Source: JBFGCM01 sp041581135 (GTDB taxonomy: Bacteria; Actinomycetota; Acidimicrobiia; Spongiisociales; UBA5794). Taken from it: a DNA stretch of 30,190 nucleotides. Under the pieces are notes generated by a model that searched no databases, was not told the origin of the DNA, and saw only the letters and a list, made by a program, of their open reading frames with translations. The position numbers and the translations under genes were made by a program. The DNA lies in contig JBFGCM010000040.1 in the NCBI GenBank assembly GCA_041581135.1, positions 1-30,190 on the forward strand, written 5' to 3'. Below are positions 24,307 through 30,190 of this stretch, piece by piece (position 1 is the stretch's first letter; each line of letters starts with the position of its first letter).

Positions 24307-24667
24307 TCGTGTTCCGTCCTCCGTCGAGCATCATCTGCTTGAACTCTTCCTCGGTGACCCCCGACATGGCGCCGCCGACTGCCTGCATCGACAAGCCGTC
24401 GAAGATCGCGATCTTGAAGGTGTAGTAGATGTTGCCACCCAGCCGGAGCATCTCCAGCCACTCCCGATTCAGCACCGCTTCCCGCTGCTCTGGTGTCATC
24501 GGCCACTGGTCGAGATAGGCCTCCTCGTCCTCGGCGAACTTGGCACGGTTGGCAGCATCGTTGAGCGACATGCAGAACATGTTGAGGTGATAGCCCTTGC
24601 GGTAATGTTCGGCGTCGAAGACGTACGTGCCTGGGATGTCGTCGTAATCGCGATGGGCTCGAGGCAT
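24299..24667 (-). CDS. ligA: Protocatechuate 4,5-dioxygenase alpha subunit LigA
   Basis: A 122-residue small all-helical subunit that caps the LigB active site. It matches Sphingobium LigA in DDIPGTYVFDAEHYRKGYHLN, the FCMSLNDAANRAKF helix, EEAYLDQW.MTPEQR and the C-terminal GAMSGVTEEEFKQMMLDGGR. It is shorter than SYK-6 LigA (about 139) by lacking the last tail. ATG 24667 is preceded by GGAGG seven bases away. The gene is 60 bp downstream of the embedded dehydrogenase and overlaps ligB. Separate alpha and beta genes argue against a fused GalA-type gallate dioxygenase. Confidence 0.93.
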   Translation of the reverse strand: MPRAHRDYDDIPGTYVFDAEHYRKGYHLNMFCMSLNDAANRAKFAEDEEAYLDQWPMTPEQREAVLNREWLEMLRLGGNIYYTFKIAIFDGLSMQAVGGAMSGVTEEEFKQMMLDGGRNTIG

Positions 24668-24727
24668 TTGACCACCTCCGCGTCGACGCCGAGTGTAGCC
24701 ACGTGCCGCCAGCGGCTCAGGGCCGGT

Positions 24728-25528
24728 TCAGACCGGGTCCTCGAAGGCTGTGGGGACGCCGTGCTCTCCGACAGTGCGCAGATTGGCCACGGTCGCTTCG
24801 GTCATGAGGGGCTCCACGTCGAGCTGGCGGAGTAGCGTGGCCGCGTGGATCATCTCCTCGGTGCGTCTCACGTGGTGAACCGCCGTCCCCGCCAGCAGGC
24901 GGCGCAAGACCGCTTCGTCGGCGGCACCGACCTCAGCCGCCAGATGCTGTCGCAGCCACGGGCCATGGCCGGCCGCATCGGCGGCGCGCAGCGCCTCGAT
25001 CAGCACGCCGGTCATGCCCTTCATGAAGACGCTGCGCAGAAGCTTTCGGGTCGCCGCGTCGCCGGGTTGATCGGACACGACCTCCACTGCTCCACCGAGG
25101 CCGTTGATCGTCTGGGCGTACCGTTCGGCACCGGATCCCGAGGCAAGAGAAGGCGTCGCCACGCCGCTGCCGGGCACGGTGCTCATCAGGGCTACGTCGG
25201 TGAAGGCCAGCCCGCGTAGGGTGGCGGTGTCGTTCAGGTCCTCCTTGAGACTCGCCGGCGCCGTCGAGAGATCGGCGTACACGGCGCCCCGGCGCAGCTG
25301 GTTCCAGGCTTGCGCGATCGCAGCCTGGGCATCGGTGGCGGCGGTGATCGCCATCACCAAGCGGGCTCCGGCCACCGCCGCAGCGGCATCATCGTGCCGG
25401 GTCACACCACGAGGTGTTGCCACCGGGGCCGGGTCGAAGCCGTGCACCTCGGCGCCGGCCGCAGCAAGGTCGGCTGCAATTTCCGAACCCGCCTCGCCCA
25501 GGCCGAACACGACGATGCGTGCCGTCAC
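24728..25528 (-). CDS. 6-phosphogluconate-dehydrogenase-like NAD(P) oxidoreductase embedded in the lig operon
   Basis: A 266-residue two-domain protein. The N-terminal Rossmann fold carries VVFGLGEAGSEIAADL (GxGxxG at residues 8-13) and YADLSTAPASLKEDL. The C-terminal helical domain has GDAATRKLLRSVFMKGMTGVLIE, where the Lys near residue 160 is the likely catalytic position; this tail resembles the DUF1932 group. Relatives oxidise beta-hydroxy acids or reduce the matching keto acids. It sits between ligK and ligA with a two-base gap after ligK, so it is surely co-transcribed, yet no standard step of the 4,5-cleavage pathway uses this type of enzyme. Start GTG 25528. Possible roles: reducing a pathway keto acid or salvaging a side product. 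Not assigned. Confidence 0.82.
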   Translation of the reverse strand: MTARIVVFGLGEAGSEIAADLAAAGAEVHGFDPAPVATPRGVTRHDDAAAAVAGARLVMAITAATDAQAAIAQAWNQLRRGAVYADLSTAPASLKEDLNDTATLRGLAFTDVALMSTVPGSGVATPSLASGSGAERYAQTINGLGGAVEVVSDQPGDAATRKLLRSVFMKGMTGVLIEALRAADAAGHGPWLRQHLAAEVGAADEAVLRRLLAGTAVHHVRRTEEMIHAATLLRQLDVEPLMTEATVANLRTVGEHGVPTAFEDPV

Positions 25529-25530
25529 GG

Positions 25531-26226
25531 TCAGAGGTCGTCCGCCGTGTCGACCCAGGTGACCCCGAGATCCTGCAGCTTCTGGCGCAACCCATACATG
25601 TCGAGGCCGAGCTCGCCGGCCTCGAACCGGGATCGGCTCGACACCTCCTTCTCGAGCCTCGCGGCGGATGCTTCGGCCACCTCAGGCGCGTGCACGCGAT
25701 CGACGACTACGGCGCCGTCCTCGTCGGCCACGACCACGTCGCCTGCTCGGATCGTGACGTCCCCCATGGAAACGGGCAAGTTCACCGAACCCGGCGTTTC
25801 TTTCACTGTCCCCTGCGAATGGACAGCCCGCGACCACACCGGGAAACCCATCTCGTTGAGCTCGGCGATATCACGAACGCCGGAGTCGATCACCAGGCCA
25901 AGGCAACCGCGGGCCATCAGAGATGTGGCCAACAGGTCACCGAACATGCCATGAATGGCCGGCTCCATCAGCGCCACCACGAGGATGTCCCCCGGCTCGA
26001 TCACCTCGACCGCGGCATGGATCATGAGGTTGTCCCCCGGAGCGCAGAGGGCGGTGACGGCCGAACCGGCGATGCGCGTCTTGGGCTGCCGGGCCCGGAT
26101 ACCATGGTCAAGCAGTCCCGTCCGACCCTGTGCCTCGTGCACCGTGGCCACCCCGGCGGCCGCAAGCGCGTCAATGACACTGACGGGCGCTCGAGAGATC
26201 GTCTTCACCACGACGGTACGGCCCAT
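25531..26226 (-). CDS. ligK: 4-carboxy-4-hydroxy-2-oxoadipate aldolase LigK
   Basis: A 231-residue class II pyruvate aldolase of the RraA-like fold that splits 4-carboxy-4-hydroxy-2-oxoadipate into pyruvate and oxaloacetate, the last step of the pathway. Visible are the VHEAQGRTGLLDHGIR start, PGDNLMIHAAVEVIEPGDILV, and the metal/substrate motif GLVIDSGVRDIAEL with its Arg-Asp pair. Length and C-terminal MYGLRQKL helix fit LigK/ProA/GalC. ATG 26226 is three bases after the ligJ stop, and its own stop is two bases before the dehydrogenase start. Such enzymes also decarboxylate oxaloacetate. Confidence 0.93.
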   Translation of the reverse strand: MGRTVVVKTISRAPVSVIDALAAAGVATVHEAQGRTGLLDHGIRARQPKTRIAGSAVTALCAPGDNLMIHAAVEVIEPGDILVVALMEPAIHGMFGDLLATSLMARGCLGLVIDSGVRDIAELNEMGFPVWSRAVHSQGTVKETPGSVNLPVSMGDVTIRAGDVVVADEDGAVVVDRVHAPEVAEASAARLEKEVSSRSRFEAGELGLDMYGLRQKLQDLGVTWVDTADDL

Positions 26227-26229
26227 CGG

Positions 26230-27252
26230 TCACCGACCCGCTTGCCGCAGCGTTGCATCGAGGCGCGGGTACACCCGACGGGCGTTCAGCTCGAACACGA
26301 GCTGCGCCTGGTCTGCAGCGAGGCCAAGCGCGTCGACGTAGCGCTTGGTGTCGTCGAAGTGGAACCCCGTCTCGGGGTCGATGCCGCGAACCGCTCCGAC
26401 CATCTCAGATGCGAACAAGATGTTCTCGATCCGTATCACGTCGAACAGAAGGTCGATGCCCGGCTGGTGGTACACGCAGGTGTCGAAGAACACATTGCCC
26501 ATCACGTGCTCCTGCAGAGGGGGCTTCCCGAGACCATCAGCCAGACCCCGGTAGCGTCCCCAGTGGAACGGGACGGCTCCCCCGCCGTGGGGAATCACGA
26601 AGCGCAGGTCCGGGAACTCAGAGAAGAGATCGCCCTGGATGAGCTGCATGAACGCGGTGGTGTCGGCATTGATGTAGTGCGCGCCAGTTGCGTGAAAGTT
26701 GACGTTGTCAGACGCCGATACGTGGATCATCGCCGGTACGTCGAGCTCGACCATCTTCTCGTAGAGGGGAAACCACGACTCATCCGTGAGGGGCGGCGAC
26801 GTCCAGTGGCCCCCCGACGGATCGGGGTTGAGGTTGCACGCTACGAATCCAAGCTCGAGTACGCAACGCTCGAGCTCGGGGAGGGAGAGCTCGATCGGCG
26901 CCCCCGGGGACTGGGGAAGCATGCAGGCGCCGATGAAGTTGTCGGGGAACAACGAGACCACCCGGTGGATCAGATCGTTGCATGCCCGCGCCCATGTCTC
27001 GGAGATGTGACTGTCCCCGATGTGGTGGCCCATCCAGGACGCACGTGGCGAGAAGATCGTCAGATCGGCGCCGCGCTCTCGCTGGAGCCGCAGCTGGTTC
27101 TGCTCGATCGTCTCGGCGATCTCATCGTCCGAGAACGCGGGACGGCGCGGCTCGTCGGGAGTAGTTCCGGCGAACCACGCCTGCTGCGCCTCACGAAACG
27201 CATTGTGCGCGGGCGGGGTCGTGGTGTAGTGACCGTGGCAGTCGATGATCAT
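26230..27252 (-). CDS. ligJ: 4-oxalomesaconate hydratase LigJ
   Basis: A 340-residue amidohydrolase-fold enzyme (LigJ is about 341) that adds water to oxalomesaconate to give 4-carboxy-4-hydroxy-2-oxoadipate. The MIIDCHGHYTT start holds the metal His6 and His8. Further matches with LigJ are SDDEIAETIEQNQLRLQRERGAD, TIFSPRASWMGHHIGD, the GGHWTSPPLTDESWFPLYE region, FVIPHGGGAVPFHWGR, GNVFFDTCVYHQPGI and ILFASEMVGAVRGIDP. The frame is open upstream to 27768 but that part lies over pobA, so the start is ATG 27252. It has no SD; a TACGCT box eight bases upstream suggests a leaderless message. It is the first gene of the minus-strand lig operon, divergent from pobA across only 21 bp. Confidence 0.94.
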   Translation of the reverse strand: MIIDCHGHYTTTPPAHNAFREAQQAWFAGTTPDEPRRPAFSDDEIAETIEQNQLRLQRERGADLTIFSPRASWMGHHIGDSHISETWARACNDLIHRVVSLFPDNFIGACMLPQSPGAPIELSLPELERCVLELGFVACNLNPDPSGGHWTSPPLTDESWFPLYEKMVELDVPAMIHVSASDNVNFHATGAHYINADTTAFMQLIQGDLFSEFPDLRFVIPHGGGAVPFHWGRYRGLADGLGKPPLQEHVMGNVFFDTCVYHQPGIDLLFDVIRIENILFASEMVGAVRGIDPETGFHFDDTKRYVDALGLAADQAQLVFELNARRVYPRLDATLRQAGR

Positions 27253-27273
27253 GTCGCTGTAGCGTAGAAAGAC
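27253..27273. promoter_or_regulatory. Symmetric bidirectional -10 element serving pobA and ligJ
   Basis: The gap between the two start codons is 21 bp. Its centre reads TAGCGTA (27260-27266). On the plus strand TAGCGT (27260-27265) ends eight bases before the pobA ATG; on the minus strand TACGCT (27266-27261) ends eight bases before the ligJ ATG. Neither gene has an SD. One overlapping -10 element is therefore placed identically for both genes, implying two near-leaderless divergent transcripts with starts about 18 bp apart. No clear -35 is seen on either side; those regions would lie inside the opposite coding sequence. Confidence 0.6.
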
Positions 27274-28452
27274 ATGCAGCGGACTCGCACACAGGTGGCG
27301 ATCATCGGTGGGGGGCCGGCCGGTTTGCTGTTGAGCCACCTGCTCCATCTGGATGGGATCGAGAGCATCGTGCTCGAGCGACAGACACGGGCGTACGTGC
27401 TGGCTCGGGTTCGTGCCGGTGTCCTCGAGTGGGGCACCGTCGGCATCCTCCGTGATGCCGGACTCGGTGAGCGGATGGACCGGGAGGGCAAGGTCCACGA
27501 TGGTACGGCCATCACTTGGGGCGGTGGCAAGCGCCTCTTCCTGGACATCAAGAAGCACACCGGGCGCCACTTCATGGCCTACGGACAGACGCTGATCCAG
27601 GAGGACCTCGATACGGCCATCGACGGCTGGGGCGGAACCATCGTCGAGGAGGCCGTCGACGTCACGCCCCACGATGTGGAGTCTGACGCTCCGTGGGTCA
27701 CCTACGCCAAGGAGGGCGTCGAGCATCGCATCGACTGCAACTTCATCGCCGGCTGTGACGGGTTTCACGGCGTGTCGCGGACGGTGTTCCCCGACACGGT
27801 CTTGCGAGAGTACGAACGGGTCTACCCGTTTGGCTGGCTTGGGATCCTCTCCGAGACACCGCCCCTGCCCGATCTCATCTATTGCAACAGCCCGCGGGGT
27901 TTCGCGCTGGCATCAATGCGGAACCCGATGTTGAGCCGGTACTACCTCCAGGTGTCGCTGGACGACACGGAAGAGGATTGGCCAGACGACCGATTCTGGG
28001 AGGAGCTGATGCGTCGCTACCCGGAGGACATCGCACGCGAGATCGTCACCGGGCCCAGCGTCGAAAAGTCGATCGCGCCGATCCGCAGCTATGTCGCCGA
28101 GCCGATGCGGCACGGCCGCCTCTTCCTCGCCGGAGACGCCGCGCACATCGTTCCGCCCACGGGTGCCAAGGGGCTCAACCTCGCCGTGAGTGACGTCCAT
28201 TACCTGGCGGACGCGCTCTCCGAACACTATCGAGACGGCTCGTGGGAGCGACTCGACGCCTACAGCGACACCGCCCTGCGCCGGGTCTGGAACGCCGTTC
28301 GTTTCTCGTGGTGGCTCACGACCACGCTGCACAGATTCCCGGACCAGGGCGAATTCGGACAGCGCATCCAGGAATCGGAGCTCGACTACCTTGCCCAGTC
28401 GGACGCATTCATGGCGTCCGCCGCCGAGCAATACGCAGGCCTACCGCTGTGA
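27274..28452 (+). CDS. pobA: 4-hydroxybenzoate 3-monooxygenase PobA
   Basis: A 392-residue FAD hydroxylase of the short PobA type, converting 4-hydroxybenzoate to protocatechuate with NAD(P)H and O2. FAD motif AIIGGGPAGLLLSHLL begins at residue 9; VRAGVLEWGTV, IAGCDGFHGVSR and LFLAGDAAHIVPPTGAKGLN follow in the expected places. SRYYLQV matches the SRYYVQV of the Pseudomonas enzyme, whose Ser and Arg bind the substrate carboxylate. No thioredoxin-like tail is present, unlike the monooxygenase at 13565. The ATG lacks an SD and follows a TAGCGT box by eight bases. It forms a two-gene unit with ligC, twelve bases downstream, and feeds the adjacent 4,5-cleavage pathway rather than the 3,4-cleavage route more usual in actinobacteria. 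Confidence 0.94.
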   Translation: MQRTRTQVAIIGGGPAGLLLSHLLHLDGIESIVLERQTRAYVLARVRAGVLEWGTVGILRDAGLGERMDREGKVHDGTAITWGGGKRLFLDIKKHTGRHFMAYGQTLIQEDLDTAIDGWGGTIVEEAVDVTPHDVESDAPWVTYAKEGVEHRIDCNFIAGCDGFHGVSRTVFPDTVLREYERVYPFGWLGILSETPPLPDLIYCNSPRGFALASMRNPMLSRYYLQVSLDDTEEDWPDDRFWEELMRRYPEDIAREIVTGPSVEKSIAPIRSYVAEPMRHGRLFLAGDAAHIVPPTGAKGLNLAVSDVHYLADALSEHYRDGSWERLDAYSDTALRRVWNAVRFSWWLTTTLHRFPDQGEFGQRIQESELDYLAQSDAFMASAAEQYAGLPL

Positions 28453-28464
28453 TGGGGTGAAGAC

Positions 28465-29406
28465 ATGAGGATCGCAATCGCTGGTGAGGGCGCTATCGCC
28501 CGCAGGCACGTCGCAGCGGTGCGACGTATCGCAGGTATCGAGATCGCCACGGTATCCGGCGGCGTCGAGGCCGACACAAAGGAGTTCGCCGCCGAGTTCG
28601 AAATCCCGCACTGGACGCTCGACCTGACCGAAGCTCTCGATCAGCCGGGTGTCGAAGCAGTGATACTGGCAACCCCGACTCCGCTCCACGCCTCGCAGGC
28701 CATAGCCTCGCTGGATGCCGGCAAGCACACGCTCGTCGAGATCCCAATGGCCGACAGCCTCGCCGACAGCGAAGCGATTGTCGAGGCGCAACGGCGCTCC
28801 CGATCGACGGCGATGGTCTGCCACACGCGCCGTTTCAACCCAAGTCATCAGTGGATACGCCAACGCATCGACCGCGGCGACTTGTCTCTGCAGCATCTGG
28901 TCGTCGAGACGTTGTTCTTTCGCCGAGAGAACAAGAACGCTCTCGGCAAGCCGCGCTCCTGGACCGATCACCTCCTCTGGCACCACGCCGCGCACACCGT
29001 CGATCTCTTCCAGTACATGACTGGTGAGGAGGCCCACCGAGTCTGGGCTCAGCAGGGGCCGATCCATCCTGAGCTCGGGATCGCCATGGACATGACCGTC
29101 GGCCTGGGATCTCCCGGTGGCGCCATCTGTACGCTCGCGCTGTCCTTCAACAACGAGGGTGCACTCGGATCGTGGTTCCGCTACATAGGAGACACCGGCA
29201 CCTACATCGCCCGCTACGACGACCTCGAGGACGGGAACGGTCGCCCCATCGACGTCTCCGGAGTCGCCGAGACCACCGACGGGATCGAGCTTCAGGCTCG
29301 CGAGTTCTTCAGCGCCATAGCCGAGGGTCGGGAGCCAAACGCGAGCGTCGCCCAGGCACTGGCGACCATGCGGACACTCGATCGCCTGGAGCAGACACTC
29401 AGCTGA
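28465..29406 (+). CDS. ligC: 4-carboxy-2-hydroxymuconate-6-semialdehyde dehydrogenase LigC
   Basis: A 313-residue Gfo/Idh/MocA-type oxidoreductase that oxidises the cyclic hemiacetal of the ring-cleavage product to 2-pyrone-4,6-dicarboxylate. The NAD(P) motif IAGEGAIARRHVAAV is at the N-terminus, ILATPTPLHASQAI follows, and VEIPMADS marks the usual EKP-like position. CHTRRFNPSH, FFRRENKNALGKPRSWTDHLLWHHAAHTVDLFQYM and SFNNEGALGSWFRYI agree with LigC. GGGGTG lies a few bases before the ATG; the gap to pobA is 12 bp. Its stop overlaps that of the convergent ligI through the palindrome TCAGCTGA. Confidence 0.92.
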   Translation: MRIAIAGEGAIARRHVAAVRRIAGIEIATVSGGVEADTKEFAAEFEIPHWTLDLTEALDQPGVEAVILATPTPLHASQAIASLDAGKHTLVEIPMADSLADSEAIVEAQRRSRSTAMVCHTRRFNPSHQWIRQRIDRGDLSLQHLVVETLFFRRENKNALGKPRSWTDHLLWHHAAHTVDLFQYMTGEEAHRVWAQQGPIHPELGIAMDMTVGLGSPGGAICTLALSFNNEGALGSWFRYIGDTGTYIARYDDLEDGNGRPIDVSGVAETTDGIELQAREFFSAIAEGREPNASVAQALATMRTLDRLEQTLS

Positions 29407-30190
29407 AGTCGTACAGGCGAGTCGGGTTCTCCACCAGGATCAGCTGGCGGGTCGCAGCGTCGGGAGCCAGGTCCGCGAGCAGGTCGATCAGATCGCCGTC
29501 GTCAGGCATGTGGCGCACGTTGGGATGCGGCCAGTCCGTGCCCCACAAGCAGCGCTCCGGCGCGGCGTCGATGAGCGCTCGTCCGTAGGGCACGACGTCG
29601 TCGTACGGTGGCGGCCCCTCGGCCGTGATGCGCTCCGCCCCCGATACCTTCACCCAAGTTTTCTCGTCTGACCTCATCATGTTCAAGAGGTACTGGAACG
29701 GAGCTTGGTCGAGCCCGGCCTCGGCATCGACCCGGCCCATTGCGTCGATGATGAAGGGCACGGGGAGTCGCTCGAAGAGCTCGGCATTCTCCTCCATGTC
29801 TTTGGCATCGAAGTGCAGCTCCACGTGCCAACCGAGCGGCACGATCCGTTCGACCTGACGCCAGAAGAAGGCGGGATCGGGCGCGCCGCCTAGGTGTTTC
29901 ACGAAGTTGAATCTGATCCCGCGCACTCCTGCATCGTGGAACGCCGCCAAGTCGTCGTCGGTGTGGCTGTCGTCGATCAGCGCCACGCCCGCGTACTTCC
30001 CGTCGCTGCGCTGAAGGGCATCGATCATCGCCGAGTTGTCTGTCCCGTGGCAGGACGCCTGAACCAGGATCGCTCGAGTCAGCCCCAGGATCTCCTGGTG
30101 GATCAGGAACTCTTCGAACCCGCTGTCAGGCGGGGTGTACTTGCGGTCGGGGGCGAAGGGGAACCTGTCCGCCGGACCAAACACGTGGCA
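29399..30190 (-). CDS. ligI: 2-pyrone-4,6-dicarboxylate hydrolase LigI, N-terminus beyond the window
   Basis: The frame is open to the right edge and gives 263 residues starting CHVFGPADRFPF, which corresponds to the DAHCHVFGP metal site of LigI, so about 25-30 residues are missing. LigI hydrolyses 2-pyrone-4,6-dicarboxylate to oxalomesaconate. Further matches are ILVQASCHGTDNSAMIDAL, GVRGIRFNFVKHL, GWHVELHFDA, PFIIDAMGRVDAE and the catalytic Asp block LWGTDWPHPN. The start codon therefore lies beyond 30190; the ATG at 30184 is internal. It is convergent with ligC and is the last gene of another minus-strand unit whose earlier genes are outside the window. Confidence 0.93.
   Translation of the reverse strand, partial: CHVFGPADRFPFAPDRKYTPPDSGFEEFLIHQEILGLTRAILVQASCHGTDNSAMIDALQRSDGKYAGVALIDDSHTDDDLAAFHDAGVRGIRFNFVKHLGGAPDPAFFWRQVERIVPLGWHVELHFDAKDMEENAELFERLPVPFIIDAMGRVDAEAGLDQAPFQYLLNMMRSDEKTWVKVSGAERITAEGPPPYDDVVPYGRALIDAAPERCLWGTDWPHPNVRHMPDDGDLIDLLADLAPDAATRQLILVENPTRLYDFS

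Noticed and set aside
25414..27267. A 617-codon plus-strand frame opposite ligK and ligJ.
   Set aside because: It is an antisense shadow; both minus-strand genes match known enzymes over their full length.

Overview
This is a GC-rich, densely packed bacterial chromosome segment. It most likely comes from a high-GC actinobacterium, plausibly of the Acidimicrobiia type. The evidence is a lipoprotein with a Thr-rich linker after its lipobox Cys, an F420-type luciferase-like oxidoreductase, frequent GTG/TTG starts, and several genes with no Shine-Dalgarno (SD) sequence but a TANNNT box just upstream of the start, the usual look of leaderless actinobacterial genes. The taxonomic assignment is inference; there is no rRNA in the window.

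Layout. (1) 1-4624, minus: the N-terminal 1541 residues of a giant secreted Calx-beta/PKD repeat protein that runs off the left edge. (2) 4816-7110, plus: a group II PLP-dependent decarboxylase and a short-chain dehydrogenase (SDR). (3) 7144-7929, minus: a small SAM methyltransferase. (4) 8111-11107, plus: a tight three-gene unit made of a 57-residue single-pass microprotein with a YIDPGT motif, a class I SAM methyltransferase and a five-helix membrane sulfatase/phosphoglycerol-transferase-like enzyme. (5) 11129-18084: two paralogues of the tetrahydrofolate-dependent aryl O-demethylase LigM, a luciferase-like oxidoreductase, a class A flavin monooxygenase and an aldehyde dehydrogenase. (6) 18237-21350, plus: a complete DctPQM TRAP transporter. 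(7) 21373-23428: a tandem OsmC-like protein divergent from a coniferyl-alcohol-dehydrogenase-like SDR. (8) 23425-30190: a protocatechuate 4,5-cleavage locus with ligJ-ligK-(dehydrogenase)-ligA-ligB on minus, pobA-ligC on plus, and the start of a further minus unit ending in ligI, cut by the right edge.

From about 11 kb to the right edge the window reads as a lignin-derived aromatic catabolism island. The inferred route has three inputs: coniferyl-type alcohols oxidised by the SDR and the aldehyde dehydrogenase; methoxylated acids such as vanillate or syringate demethylated by the LigM paralogues; and 4-hydroxybenzoate hydroxylated by PobA. All would converge on protocatechuate or gallate-type diols. 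LigAB opens the ring, LigC makes 2-pyrone-4,6-dicarboxylate, LigI hydrolyses it, LigJ hydrates oxalomesaconate and LigK releases pyruvate and oxaloacetate. The tautomerase (LigU/GalD type), methyl-THF recycling enzymes (MetF, LigH) and any transcriptional regulator are absent from the window.

Notable fine structure: a 21-bp divergent pobA/ligJ gap with one nearly symmetric -10 element placed equally for both genes; an exact 12-bp hairpin between dctP and dctQ; a probable CTG start for dctQ; and three convergent gene pairs whose stop codons share a palindrome. No tRNA, rRNA, CRISPR array, insertion sequence or integrase was seen, and no gap longer than about 200 bp lacks a gene.
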